A stretch of DNA of 64,000 nucleotides from Oscillospiraceae bacterium (GTDB taxonomy: Bacteria > Bacillota > Clostridia > UMGS1810): the NCBI GenBank assembly GCA_015068825.1, contig SVJU01000001.1, positions 62,001 to 126,000 on the forward strand, given 5' to 3'. Both the position numbers and the translations under genes were made by a program. The first letter of the stretch is position 1; the number at the start of each line of letters is the position of its first letter. The notes below the pieces were generated by a model. That model saw only the letters and a program-made list of their open reading frames with translations, was not told where the DNA came from and ran no database searches. This document shows positions 7,879 to 17,044 of the stretch, piece after piece.

Positions 7879-9576
7879 TTATTCTTCTACATATTGCATA
7901 TATGTAAGGTCACAGCCTTCGTCTGCCTGTGTAACATTGTCAATAAAGTTTTTAACAAATCCTCGTTTGATGTCAGGATGTGTTTTCTTTTTAACATTTT
8001 TCATTCTTTCGTTAAACTCTTCTTCACTTATTTTAAGCTCGATTAAGTTGTTATCAACATCAAGATGAATAATATCGCCATCTTTAACTATTGCAAGAGG
8101 TCCGCCTATTGCACTTTCAGGTGCAACATGAAGAATCTGAGTGCCAAAGCAGCCGCCCGACATTCTTGAGTCGGTAATTCTTACAAAATCTTTAACGCCT
8201 TTTTTGTTAAGCTTTGGCGGAAGAGGCATATAGTTTCCGTTTTCGGGCATTCCCGGTGCGCCAACAGGACCAAAACCGCGAAGTACAATAACTGTATCTT
8301 CTGTCATATCGTTATCATCATCAAGAAGGTATTTCTGACATTCTTCAAGACTTTCAAATACTTTTGCAGGGCCCTGATGTTTTAAAAGGTGAGGACTTGC
8401 TGCACTTCTTTTTATAACTGCGCCTTTTGGTGCAAGGTTTCCGTAAAGCACTGCAATACCGCCTTTTTCATCAAGAGGATTGTCAAGCGGTCTTATGATT
8501 TCGGTATCGTAAGGCATTTCAACATCTTTTAAGTTTTCGCCAACTGTTTTGCCTGTTACAGTTAAACAATCAGTATGAAGTTTTCCTTCAAGCTCTTTCA
8601 TAAGAGCTGCAACACCACCTGCATCGTGGAAGTGTGTTCCAACAGTTCCTGTTCCGTGAGGTTTAACATTTACAACAACCGGTGTATCGTTGCTGATGTT
8701 TTCAAAATCATCAAGTGTTAAATTAATTCCGCCTCTTCTTGCAATGGCAATAAGGTGAATAATAAGATTTGTAGAACCTCCTGCTGCCATTAAAACTCTT
8801 ATAGCATTTTCAATTGATTTTCTGTTTATGATGTCATTACATTTAATATCTTTTTCAACAAGGTCAACAATAGCTCTGCCTGTTTCTTCAGAAATTCTCA
8901 TTTTTTCGGCAGATACGCCAAGACAAGATGCAGAATGTGGAAGAGCAATACCAAGTGCTTCTGCAACTGTTTGCGATGTGTTTGCAGTACCCATAATCGG
9001 GCAGGCACCTGCACTTCCGTAAAGACAGCCTTCGTGTTTTGTCATTTCTTCAAGGCTTATTTCGCCTGAAGTGTAACGATTATATAAATAGAACGAATCT
9101 GTTCCGCAGGCTAATGTTTGTCCGCGGTAGCTTCCTGGTAGCATTGCACCTCCAGGAAGATAAATTGTAGGCTTATTTGCAGATACTGCCGCCATAAGCT
9201 GAGCAGGTACGTTTTTGTCGCAACCGCCGATTAATACAACACCGTCAAAAGGATGACGTTCTATTAATTCTTCGGTAGTGATGGACAAAAGATTTCTGTA
9301 TATAAGGCTTGAAATATCAAAGAAAACTTCGCAGATGGATAAAGTATTAACTTCAAGCGGAAAACCTCCTGCAGCCCATACACCTCTTTTTACAGCTTCT
9401 GCAAGCTGCTTAAAGTGAACATGACCGGGATTTGTTTCTGCCCATGTGTTTATAATACCGATTATAGGTTTTTCAATATCGGCATCTGTATAACCCATTG
9501 ATTTTAAAAGAGCATTTCTTATAAGACCTGTACGGTCGCCTCTTTTTTTCCATGAAGCTGAATAGTTATTCTCCAT
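7879..9576 (-). CDS. IlvD/Edd family dehydratase, probably for a sugar acid
   Basis: 565 residues. Enzymes of this family dehydrate dihydroxy-acids or aldonates using an Fe-S cluster and Mg. Cluster Cys are visible at GGCDK (C119) and GACPIMG (C192). The third site reads NPGHVH (Gly 51) where [2Fe-2S] sugar-acid dehydratases have PCNxH; E. coli-type [4Fe-4S] IlvD also has PGHVH. I start at 9576 because AAAGGTGGG precedes that ATG; the frame to 9615 adds a non-family tail. First gene of the leftward operon, divergent from an AraC regulator. Pathway context favours an aldonate dehydratase; classical dihydroxy-acid dehydratase cannot be excluded. Confidence 0.88.
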   Translation of the reverse strand: MENNYSASWKKRGDRTGLIRNALLKSMGYTDADIEKPIIGIINTWAETNPGHVHFKQLAEAVKRGVWAAGGFPLEVNTLSICEVFFDISSLIYRNLLSITTEELIERHPFDGVVLIGGCDKNVPAQLMAAVSANKPTIYLPGGAMLPGSYRGQTLACGTDSFYLYNRYTSGEISLEEMTKHEGCLYGSAGACPIMGTANTSQTVAEALGIALPHSASCLGVSAEKMRISEETGRAIVDLVEKDIKCNDIINRKSIENAIRVLMAAGGSTNLIIHLIAIARRGGINLTLDDFENISNDTPVVVNVKPHGTGTVGTHFHDAGGVAALMKELEGKLHTDCLTVTGKTVGENLKDVEMPYDTEIIRPLDNPLDEKGGIAVLYGNLAPKGAVIKRSAASPHLLKHQGPAKVFESLEECQKYLLDDDNDMTEDTVIVLRGFGPVGAPGMPENGNYMPLPPKLNKKGVKDFVRITDSRMSGGCFGTQILHVAPESAIGGPLAIVKDGDIIHLDVDNNLIELKISEEEFNERMKNVKKKTHPDIKRGFVKNFIDNVTQADEGCDLTYMQYVEE

Positions 9577-9645
9577 TTTTAACCCACCTTTATAAATTTT
9601 ATTTACCTTTGGCAAAAAAAGATAATATTTTTATTTTCTAATTTA

Positions 9646-9651
9646 ATTATA
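9646..9651 (-). promoter_or_regulatory. Candidate -10 box of the leftward sugar operon
   Basis: Minus strand TATAAT with no good -35 at 16-18 bp. A weak -35 is what an activator-dependent catabolic promoter would show, and the divergent AraC protein is the obvious candidate activator. Confidence 0.4.
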
Positions 9652-9694
9652 GAAAAAAAGCGTAAAAATACTATGAATAAATTTGATTAATATA

Positions 9695-9723
9695 TGGACT
9701 TTTCATACTTTTTGTGTTAATAT
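9695..9723 (+). promoter_or_regulatory. Promoter of the AraC regulator gene
   Basis: TGGACT (9695-9700), 17-bp spacer, TAATAT (9718-9723) with an upstream TG (extended -10). The start near 9730 lies downstream of the longest-frame start codon (9683), which therefore cannot be used. Confidence 0.6.
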
Positions 9724-9742
9724 GGTAAAAAGGGGTGATGTT

Positions 9743-10564
9743 ATGCTTGAAAGTACTAAAGATTATTTTCAAAACACATTCAGTTATCCTGACTGTGAAG
9801 AATTAAATATGTATTATTGCGGAAAAAGAATAGAAACGCCAAACCATTCGTATGGACCTGAAGTGCGTTCGCACTTTCTTCTGGTGCTTGTAAAAGACGG
9901 ATATGGAACATATTTATCTTCAAAAGAAAAAATACGGCTTTCGCCGGGAAAACTAATTGTTATGTTTCCAAATGAAATAATTCATTATGTGGTTGATAAA
10001 AAGTCGCTTTGGTCTATATCGTGGATTGGAGTTTACGGCTCAATGGTATATAACTTTTTTAAAAAAATGGGCATAACAGCACAGAATCCTGTTTTTGATG
10101 TATCAAATCTTGATGCAGTTGCAAATATTTTAGAAGAAATATACCAAAAATCTTTTTCGGAAGAAGAAAATGACAAAATACATATAATAAGTCTTTTATA
10201 CAGATTTTTTGCAGAACTTTTATCAGGAAGTAATAAAAAGAATTCAATGGATTTTGTTGCAAAAACCAAAAACATAATTGAATATAACTACGACCAGAAT
10301 ATAAATGTAAAATCAATTGCAAATGCACTTCATATTAATCCGTGTTATTTATCCCGAAAATTTAAAGAAAGGTATGGAGTTCTTCCAAAAGAATATATTC
10401 TTGATATAAGGCTTGATAATGCAAAAAGAATGCTCAAAAAAACAAATCTTCGTATCAACGAAATTGCTTCTTCAGTAGGCTTTTCGGATTCTTTATATTT
10501 TTCAAGACTTTTTAAGGAAAAAACAGGTATGAATCCCACCGATTATAAAAAGTTTTCTGTATAA
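9743..10564 (+). CDS. AraC-family transcriptional regulator
   Basis: 273 residues: an N-terminal cupin-type ligand-binding domain (about 1-140) and two C-terminal helix-turn-helices, INPCYLSRKFKERYG and VGFSDSLYFSRLFKEKTG, ending in the usual TDYKKF. The ATG at 9743 has an AGGGGTG site and fits the promoter at 9695-9723; the upstream start lies before that promoter. It is divergent from the dehydratase-aldolase operon and about 95 bp before the MDR dehydrogenase gene, so it probably senses the sugar or its acid and activates both. Ligand unknown. Confidence 0.92.
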   Translation: MLESTKDYFQNTFSYPDCEELNMYYCGKRIETPNHSYGPEVRSHFLLVLVKDGYGTYLSSKEKIRLSPGKLIVMFPNEIIHYVVDKKSLWSISWIGVYGSMVYNFFKKMGITAQNPVFDVSNLDAVANILEEIYQKSFSEEENDKIHIISLLYRFFAELLSGSNKKNSMDFVAKTKNIIEYNYDQNINVKSIANALHINPCYLSRKFKERYGVLPKEYILDIRLDNAKRMLKKTNLRINEIASSVGFSDSLYFSRLFKEKTGMNPTDYKKFSV

Positions 10565-10597
10565 TAGAATTGTACTGTTTTTTAGTAGTATAGCACC

Positions 10598-10626
10598 TTG
10601 TTTTAAATTGTTTAAAGAAGTATAAT
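10598..10626 (+). promoter_or_regulatory. Sigma-A promoter of the MDR/Gfo-Idh gene pair
   Basis: TTGTTT (10598-10603), 17-bp spacer, TATAAT (10621-10626). Confidence 0.7.
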
Positions 10627-10659
10627 AAATTATATATGATACAAACAGGAGTGATAAAA

Positions 10660-11682
10660 ATGTCACAAAAACAGATTGTGTTCACAAAGTTAAATACAGC
10701 CGAGCTTTTAGATGTTGATGTAAATCCTTTAAATGACAATATGGTAAGGGTAAAAACATATTTTTCATCAATAAGTTGCGGAACAGAAAAAGCTAATATA
10801 ACCGGTGATTTAAATGTAAATATTGCAGATGCACCTGCAAAAGAAGCTGTTTTTCCAAGAACTTCGGGTTACAGCAGTTCGGGTGTTGTAGTAGAAATCG
10901 GGAAAAATGTTAAAAATTTCAATGTTGGCGACAGGGTTGTAATGTCGTGGAGTCAACATAAAGAATATAATGATATGGTTGAAAACAACCTTGTTAAAAT
11001 TGAAGATGACAACATATCATTTGAAGAAGCTGCTCTTTGTCATATAGGTACATTTCCTATGGCGGCGGTAAGAAAGGTAAAGCTTGAAATAGGCGAGAGT
11101 GCAATGGTTATGGGGCTTGGCATATTAGGTCTTTTTGGTGTAATGTTTGCAAGATGTCAGGGGGCGTATCCTGTTATTGCGGTAGACCCTGTTAAAGAAA
11201 GAAGAGAAAAAGCACTCAAAATGGGAGCAGATTTTGCTTTTGACCCGTTTGATGATGATTTTGTTAAAAAAGTAAAAGATGTAACAGGTGGCGGAGTTAA
11301 TGCAGCAATTGAAGTAACAGGTGTTGGTGCAGGATTAAATCAGTGTCTTGATTGCATGGCACGCTTTGGAAGAGTTTCGCTTTTGGGATGCACAAGAGAT
11401 AAAAACTTTACTGTTGACTATTACAGAAAGGTTCACGGTCCCGGAATATCAATAATCGGTGCACATACACATGCAAGGCCTTCGTTTGAATCGCATCACG
11501 GATATTTTACTCAACAGGATGATATAAAGGCTATTTTAAAGCTTATATCAGGAAAAAGAATAAATCTGAAAGATGTTATAGACGAAACTTATTCTCCCAA
11601 AAATTGCACAAAAGTTTACACGCAGCTTATAAATGACAAGAACTTTCCAAATATTGTTCAGTTCGACTGGTCAGAAATTTAA
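10660..11682 (+). CDS. Medium-chain (zinc-type) alcohol/sugar dehydrogenase
   Basis: 340 residues from the ATG at 10660 (AGGAG 8 nt before; the upstream ATG at 10636 has none). N-terminal GroES-like domain, then a Rossmann domain with MGLGILGLFGVMFA and a VDPVKERREKA stretch. The catalytic-Cys position is present (SCGTEKAN), but the usual GHExxG zinc ligand region reads TSGYSSSGVV, so canonical active-site zinc ligands are missing. It may be a zinc-independent or atypical sugar dehydrogenase. Operonic with the Gfo/Idh gene 12 bp downstream, next to the sugar-acid locus. Confidence 0.85.
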   Translation: MSQKQIVFTKLNTAELLDVDVNPLNDNMVRVKTYFSSISCGTEKANITGDLNVNIADAPAKEAVFPRTSGYSSSGVVVEIGKNVKNFNVGDRVVMSWSQHKEYNDMVENNLVKIEDDNISFEEAALCHIGTFPMAAVRKVKLEIGESAMVMGLGILGLFGVMFARCQGAYPVIAVDPVKERREKALKMGADFAFDPFDDDFVKKVKDVTGGGVNAAIEVTGVGAGLNQCLDCMARFGRVSLLGCTRDKNFTVDYYRKVHGPGISIIGAHTHARPSFESHHGYFTQQDDIKAILKLISGKRINLKDVIDETYSPKNCTKVYTQLINDKNFPNIVQFDWSEI

Positions 11683-11694
11683 GGAGAAATATCT

Positions 11695-12693
11695 ATGAAA
11701 AAAATAAGAATAGGGCATATTGGTACATATCATGACCATAGTTTTGGCAAGCTTGAATGTGTATTAAAATATCCCGACCTTTTTGAAGTTGTGGGTGTTG
11801 TTGCAGAAAGCGAAGAAAGAAAAAACGAGATTTGCAACAAAGGAGTTTACAAAGATGTTAAATTTGTAACTGAAGATGAAATGTTTAATGAGCTTAAGCC
11901 CGATGCAATGCTTGTTGAAGGTTATGAGCTTGACCTTTTAAAGCTTACACAAAAATGTGTTGAAAGAGGAATTCATGTTCATGTGGATAAGCCTGCAGGT
12001 GATGATGTTGCTCATTTTGAAAAGATTTTAAATATTACAAAAGAAAAAAATCTTGTTCTTCAAATGGCATATATGTATCGTTATAATAATGCAATAGGCG
12101 AATGTATGAGACTTTATAAAGAAGGAAAATTGGGCGAAATCACAGGTATTGATGCATATATGTGCACAGAACACTGGCCCGAAAAAAACAAATGGCTTGA
12201 GGCTTTTAAAGGTGGCATAATGTTCTTTTTAGGTTGCCATATGATTGACCTTGTGTATATGTTTGCAGGAAAACCCAATAAAATTCATTCAATAAGACAA
12301 AGAACCAATCTTAACGGGAATAACTCCGAAGACAACTGTGTTGCAGTTTTTGAATATGATAAATTCAGTGCACTTATAAGAATGAATTCAACCGAAGTAA
12401 ACGGCTATGGAAGAAGACAGTTTGTTTTAGCGGGAAGCAAGGGAACGGTAGAAATTAAACCTCTTGAAAATCCAACTATAATGACTGTATCATATACTGA
12501 TATGACACACGCTGAAGGTGCAAGCATATATAAAGATATGAAAGAGAAAGTTGAGCTTGTTCCTCAAAAGGGCAGATATGACGAAATGATGCTCGATTTT
12601 TATGATATGATAGTAAACAACAAAAAGAATCAATTTACACCAGAGTATGAGCTTGAACTTCAGAAAATTATTATGGAAACATGCACAAAATAA
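11695..12693 (+). CDS. Gfo/Idh/MocA-family oxidoreductase
   Basis: 332 residues. NAD(P)-dependent sugar or inositol oxidoreductase family. N-terminal Rossmann motif GHIGTYHDHSFG (atypical, His-rich), the family DKP motif (HVDKPAGDD, usually EKP), and a C-terminal alpha/beta domain with GGIMFFLGCHMIDLVY, where the His-Asp pair forms the usual active-site region. Strong TAAGGAG ribosome site 12 bp after the MDR gene. Likely works on the same sugar as the divergent operon; substrate not readable. Confidence 0.88.
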   Translation: MKKIRIGHIGTYHDHSFGKLECVLKYPDLFEVVGVVAESEERKNEICNKGVYKDVKFVTEDEMFNELKPDAMLVEGYELDLLKLTQKCVERGIHVHVDKPAGDDVAHFEKILNITKEKNLVLQMAYMYRYNNAIGECMRLYKEGKLGEITGIDAYMCTEHWPEKNKWLEAFKGGIMFFLGCHMIDLVYMFAGKPNKIHSIRQRTNLNGNNSEDNCVAVFEYDKFSALIRMNSTEVNGYGRRQFVLAGSKGTVEIKPLENPTIMTVSYTDMTHAEGASIYKDMKEKVELVPQKGRYDEMMLDFYDMIVNNKKNQFTPEYELELQKIIMETCTK

Positions 12694-12697
12694 TTAA

Positions 12698-12727
12698 AAC
12701 CCCGGAATGTAAAAAAATTCCGGGGTT
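12698..12727. terminator. Terminator between converging genes
   Basis: 11-bp stem AACCCCGGAAT (12698-12708) with its exact complement (12717-12727). The T-rich tail is on the minus-strand side (TTTTAATT), so it mainly ends the radC operon; it may also stop the plus-strand transcript. Confidence 0.75.
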
Positions 12728-12733
12728 ACTGTT

Positions 12734-13753
12734 TTATTCAGCAATAAATCCTCTGTCTGCAAGGCTTGTATACGATTTTCCGCTACATATTATATGGTCG
12801 ATTAAAGGTGCACCAATGCTGTTTAAAAGTTTTGAAAGCTGGTTTGAAATGTAAATATCGTTATCAGACGGATGAGCAGAGTTTCCTGTATGATTATGCG
12901 CAACAGCAACAAGATTTGCTTTGTGTTTTATAACTGCTTTTATAACATTTCTTGGATAATATGCAGTTTCGTTTTCTGTTCCTTCGCTTATTGGAACAAC
13001 ATGTTTAAGAGTTCTTTTTGTGTCTAAAATGAGAACAATAAAATTTTCATTTGTCCTTTGAGCAAAATATCTGCAACAAAATTCACCCATAAGGGTTGAA
13101 TTATTGAGCGGCAGATTGTATGAAGGATGAGAACTGATATATGTACATAGCTGATTGCAAAAATTTATTAAACGGGCGCTTTGTTCACCAATACCTTTAA
13201 TTTCTTGCAAATGATGTATATCTGTTTTAAACACATTTTCAAGAGAGCCAAATTCAGATATAAGTTCGTGAGCAATAGGATTTGTATCTTTTTGTTTATT
13301 TAAAAAATACAAAAGCATTTCCAAAACTTCATGTTCTTCAAAGGCATCAAGACCATATCTGTCATAACGCTTCCACATTTTGCTTCTGTGACCTTCATGA
13401 ATGTTTTTTCCATCATCGGACTTTTTTAATTTCTTCTTTGGTTTTGGTGATGACTTTTTTAAACTTTGTTCAACTTTTGGAGGCGCAAAAAAATCGTCAT
13501 TTAAAATATCGTCATAGTTTATATTAAAAGTTATTTCATCTTTTAGCTTTTTTATTGTTTTTGAATCCTGTTTTTCATCCTCAACTGGTTCATCAATAAT
13601 TATCTGAAGTTTATCTGATAAATAATCTTCGTAATTATCGGGAGTATTCATTTTAACGGTTTTGTATCCTCCTCCAAGGCTATCCGGAATAGGAACAAAA
13701 GCAGATTCGCCCGAGTATTTTGTCCCTTCGGGGAATTTCTTTTTTCTTGCCAT
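12734..13753 (-). CDS. radC: RadC-family JAB/MPN-domain protein with long N-terminal extension
   Basis: 339 residues. The C-terminal half is a standard RadC: helix-hairpin-helix region (IKGIGEQSARLI) and a JAB metalloprotease-like motif AHNHTGNSAHPSDND. The first 115 residues are extra compared with the usual 220-230-residue protein and are charged and Lys/Ser/Pro-rich (KKSSPKPKKKLKKS), probably disordered. RadC function is unresolved in general; the old repair role is doubted. It is the last gene of the OLE-oapA-dxs-tlyA operon, 2 bp after tlyA. Confidence 0.93.
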   Translation of the reverse strand: MARKKKFPEGTKYSGESAFVPIPDSLGGGYKTVKMNTPDNYEDYLSDKLQIIIDEPVEDEKQDSKTIKKLKDEITFNINYDDILNDDFFAPPKVEQSLKKSSPKPKKKLKKSDDGKNIHEGHRSKMWKRYDRYGLDAFEEHEVLEMLLYFLNKQKDTNPIAHELISEFGSLENVFKTDIHHLQEIKGIGEQSARLINFCNQLCTYISSHPSYNLPLNNSTLMGEFCCRYFAQRTNENFIVLILDTKRTLKHVVPISEGTENETAYYPRNVIKAVIKHKANLVAVAHNHTGNSAHPSDNDIYISNQLSKLLNSIGAPLIDHIICSGKSYTSLADRGFIAE

Positions 13754-13755
13754 CT

Positions 13756-14568
13756 TTAAAACTCCTTTGAATGAGCATTTTCAACAATTTGTTTTATAAC
13801 TTCATCATTAATTTCAAAAGTGTCAGTTTCTTTTTTTGATAAATACATTAAAAATTCTATATTTCCTTCGGGACCTTTTATTGGCGAAAAATCAAGCCCC
13901 AAAATGCCAAAACCAAATTCTTTTGCTAAATTTAAACAGTTTCTGATTACATTTTCGTGTACCTGTTTGTCTTTTACAACACCTTTTTTGCCAACTTCTT
14001 CTCTTCCCGCTTCAAATTGCGGTTTGATAAGTGCAACAACTTTTCCGTCATCAGACAAAAACGAATATACAACGCCTAAAACAAGCTTAAGAGAAATAAA
14101 CGAAACATCAATAGACGAAAAATCTATTTTGTCTTTTATAAGCTCTAAATCAAGATACCTTACATTTGTTCTTTCAATGTTTACAACTCTTTCGTCTGTT
14201 CTTAATTTCCATGCAAGCTGACCATATCCAACATCAATGCAGTAAACTTTTTTTGCACCGTTTTGAAGCATGCAATCGGTGAAACCGCCTGTTGATGCGC
14301 CAACATCAACACAAATTCTGTCATTTAAATCTATATTAAAAACATCTATTGCTTTTTCAAGTTTAAGACCGCCACGGCTCACATATTTTAAAGTAGAACC
14401 TCTTATTTCAAGCATATCGCCATCCTTTACTTTATCTCCGGCTTTTAATGCTTTTTGCTCATTTACATAAACAATGCCCGCCATAATGTATGCTTTTGCT
14501 TTTTCTCTGCTTTCTGCAAGACCTTTGTTGACAAGCATCACATCAAGTCTTTCACTCAATTTTTTCAC
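13756..14568 (-). CDS. tlyA: TlyA/YqxC family RNA methyltransferase (S4 + FtsJ-like)
   Basis: 270 residues. N-terminal S4 RNA-binding domain (RLDVMLVNKGLAESREKAKAYI) then an FtsJ-type methyltransferase with the SAM motif CVDVGASTGGFTDCML and KPQFEAGREEVGKKGVV. Homologues annotated as haemolysin A are 2'-O-ribose rRNA methyltransferases. The start overlaps the dxs stop by 17 bp, so translation is coupled. The dxs-tlyA order is a common Firmicutes arrangement. Confidence 0.95.
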   Translation of the reverse strand: MKKLSERLDVMLVNKGLAESREKAKAYIMAGIVYVNEQKALKAGDKVKDGDMLEIRGSTLKYVSRGGLKLEKAIDVFNIDLNDRICVDVGASTGGFTDCMLQNGAKKVYCIDVGYGQLAWKLRTDERVVNIERTNVRYLDLELIKDKIDFSSIDVSFISLKLVLGVVYSFLSDDGKVVALIKPQFEAGREEVGKKGVVKDKQVHENVIRNCLNLAKEFGFGILGLDFSPIKGPEGNIEFLMYLSKKETDTFEINDEVIKQIVENAHSKEF

Positions 14569-16399
14569 CTTCCAGTGCTTTTATAATGCCATCTGAAACA
14601 GAATTTTCGTCAAGCTTATATTTTTCAAAAAGTATAGACGGTTTTCCGTGTTCTATAAATTTATCATCCCAGCCAAAACTTAAAACAGGACATTTTATAT
14701 CTGAATTTGTAATAACATAGCTTGCAAAACCGCCGTTTTTAAGGTTATCTTCCAAAAACACCATAAGCTTAACCTTTTTTGAATATTCTTCAATAGTATT
14801 TTTATCAAACGGTTTAACACATCTTACATTTATATGTGCAGCTGATATGTTTTTTTCTTCAAGCTTTTTGATGGCATTTTTTGCAAACTTATTCATTTTA
14901 CCAACTGCAAAAAGTGCAACATCATTACCGTCTTTTATAATTTCAGATTTTTCAAATTCAAAATCGGTATGGTTATCATCAAGTGAAATTGCACCCTTGG
15001 GATAGCGTATTGCAATAGGCCCGTTATGCTCATATATGGCATAATCTATCATCTGCTCAAGCTCTTTTTGCGAGGTGGGAGCTAAAATAGCCATATTTGG
15101 AATATGAGTTAAAAAAGATAAGTCAAAAATTCCCTGATGAGTTTCACCGTCATCACCAACAATGCCTGCTCTGTCAATTAAAAATATAACTTTAAGATTC
15201 TGAAGACAAACATCATGTATAATCTGGTCATAAGCTCTTTGCAAAAATGTTGAATATACGCACACAAACGGAATAAGTCCGCCCTTTGCCATACCGGCAG
15301 CCATTGTAACCATATGTTGTTCGGCAATGCCTACATCAAAAAATCTTTTTGGAAATTTATTTGAAAAATCAACAAGTCCGCACCCTGATGCCATTGCAGC
15401 AGTAAGTGCAACAATTTTATTATTTTCATTAGCCTTTTTTACAAGTATTTTTCCTGCGGCAGCTGAATAATCTATTGTATCTGTATCATCAATTAAAGCT
15501 CTTCTTGATACACCGTGGAATTTTTCAGGATTATTTTCTGCACTTTCATAACCCATTCCTTTTTTTGTAAAGGTGTGTATAAGAACAGGGCCATCAATTT
15601 GTTTGGCACGCTCAAAAACATCGGTAAGGTTTTCTAGGTTGTGACCGTCAATAATTCCAAGATATTTAAAACCTAAATCTTCGAATATAATTCCTGAAAT
15701 AGCGGAGTATTTGAACGCATCTTTAATGGTTGAAACTGCATTTTTTGTTACATTTCCAACCTTTCCCATTTTAGACAAAATATTATTTACATTATCTTTT
15801 GTATTTATATATTTTTTTGTGGTGCGAAGCTTTGATAGATATTCACTCATTCCACCCACATTTTTTTCAATAGACATTTCATTATCGTTAAGTATAACAA
15901 TAAGCTTGTTTTTGCTCGAGCCAGCATCGTTTAAGGCTTCGTAAGCCATACCGCCGCCAAGTGCACCGTCACCTATAAAAGCACACACATTAAAATTATC
16001 ACCCATTAAATCTCTTGCTCTTGCTATACCTAATGCCGCCGAAACAGATGTGCTTGCGTGGCCTGCAACAAATGCATCGCACTTGCTTTCGTTTGGTTTT
16101 GGAAATCCCGAAAGCCCGCCAAACTGACGGATTGTAGAAAACTTATCGTATCTTCCGGTTAAAAGCTTATGCACATAGCTCTGATGTCCTACATCAAAAA
16201 CAATTTTGTCTTTTGGTGAGTCAAAAACAAGGTGATACGCCAAAGTTATTTCTACAACACCTAAATTAGACGCAAGATGACCGCCTGTTTTAAGGACATT
16301 GTCAACCAGCGTCTTTCGTATTTCGTTGCAAAGAGCAGGATATTCTGCTTTATTTAATTTTTTTAAGTCAGAAGGATTTTTTATTTTTTCAAGAAGCAT
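14552..16399 (-). CDS. dxs: 1-deoxy-D-xylulose-5-phosphate synthase
   Basis: 615 residues. First enzyme of the MEP isoprenoid pathway: condenses pyruvate and glyceraldehyde-3-phosphate using thiamine diphosphate. The TPP motif GDGALGGGMAYEALNDAG...NDNEMSI, the N-terminal HLASNLGVVEITLAYH and the C-terminal transketolase signature DVGIAEQHMVTMAAGMA are all present; length is normal. Its ATG follows the oapA stop directly (TAAATG). Position directly after OLE RNA and oapA is the arrangement known for OLE loci. Confidence 0.97.
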   Translation of the reverse strand: MLLEKIKNPSDLKKLNKAEYPALCNEIRKTLVDNVLKTGGHLASNLGVVEITLAYHLVFDSPKDKIVFDVGHQSYVHKLLTGRYDKFSTIRQFGGLSGFPKPNESKCDAFVAGHASTSVSAALGIARARDLMGDNFNVCAFIGDGALGGGMAYEALNDAGSSKNKLIVILNDNEMSIEKNVGGMSEYLSKLRTTKKYINTKDNVNNILSKMGKVGNVTKNAVSTIKDAFKYSAISGIIFEDLGFKYLGIIDGHNLENLTDVFERAKQIDGPVLIHTFTKKGMGYESAENNPEKFHGVSRRALIDDTDTIDYSAAAGKILVKKANENNKIVALTAAMASGCGLVDFSNKFPKRFFDVGIAEQHMVTMAAGMAKGGLIPFVCVYSTFLQRAYDQIIHDVCLQNLKVIFLIDRAGIVGDDGETHQGIFDLSFLTHIPNMAILAPTSQKELEQMIDYAIYEHNGPIAIRYPKGAISLDDNHTDFEFEKSEIIKDGNDVALFAVGKMNKFAKNAIKKLEEKNISAAHINVRCVKPFDKNTIEEYSKKVKLMVFLEDNLKNGGFASYVITNSDIKCPVLSFGWDDKFIEHGKPSILFEKYKLDENSVSDGIIKALEGEKIE

Positions 16400-16984
16400 T
16401 TATCTATCGCTCTTTCTTTTTTTGTCTTTTTTGTTTTTGATACCAAAAGCAAATATTTTTTTAATATAATAAATAGCAATTCCTGCTTTATCAATAATTG
16501 TGTAGCTTTTGTTTATTGCAACACCTTTTCCTGCGGCCTTTCCGCCAACCGTAAGAGCTGCAACAATACCTGCAAGAATAAGGTTTAACATATGCGAGTC
16601 TATTTTTTGGTAGTTTAAAACAACAATTGTAACAATTGCGCCTGCAAGACCGCCCGATACAATACCTACCGTGTCGCCGATTACATCGTTGCAGATGTTT
16701 GAAACCTTTTCGGCGTTTCTTATAAGTGTAATTGATTCTTTTGCACCTTTTATGCCTTTTGCATTCTTTGCGTGAAACGGAGTTTCAGAGGCACTTGTAA
16801 CCGCAATACCTATAATATCAAATAAAATACCAATGAGCACAACTCCTACAAGCACAAAAAAAGCCCACAAAATACTTACATTTTCAATAAGTATGCTTGT
16901 GATTACATTAATTGATATAGATAGTAAAAAGGTGATTATTGTAATTTTAAGAGGCCACAGATTATGGCTTTTTTCTTTCTTCAT
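16400..16984 (-). CDS. oapA: OLE-associated protein A, membrane protein
   Basis: 194 residues with about four membrane segments: two near the N-terminus (about 13-60) and two in the middle to C-terminal part, ending in a very basic tail (KNKKDKKRKSDR). The region FDIIGIAVTSASETPFHA followed by NICNDVIGD resembles DUF21/CNNM-type segments, as described for OapA. OapA brings OLE RNA to the membrane in Bacillus halodurans. The call rests on this profile plus position: it lies 60 bp after a 650-nt structured RNA and directly before dxs. GAGGT ribosome site before the ATG. Confidence 0.86.
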   Translation of the reverse strand: MKKEKSHNLWPLKITIITFLLSISINVITSILIENVSILWAFFVLVGVVLIGILFDIIGIAVTSASETPFHAKNAKGIKGAKESITLIRNAEKVSNICNDVIGDTVGIVSGGLAGAIVTIVVLNYQKIDSHMLNLILAGIVAALTVGGKAAGKGVAINKSYTIIDKAGIAIYYIKKIFAFGIKNKKDKKRKSDR

Positions 16985-17044
16985 TTTAAAAAAATTACCT
17001 CACAGATTTTATCATAAAATGTATAAAACATTAAATTTTAAAAA

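Noticed and set aside
9577-9615. Longer dehydratase start at 9615
   Set aside because: The added residues do not match the family and the AAAGGTGGG site precedes the ATG at 9576.
10660-11682. Ordinary zinc-dependent alcohol dehydrogenase
   Set aside because: The GHE zinc-ligand motif is replaced by TSGYSSSG, so the classical label would overstate what is seen.
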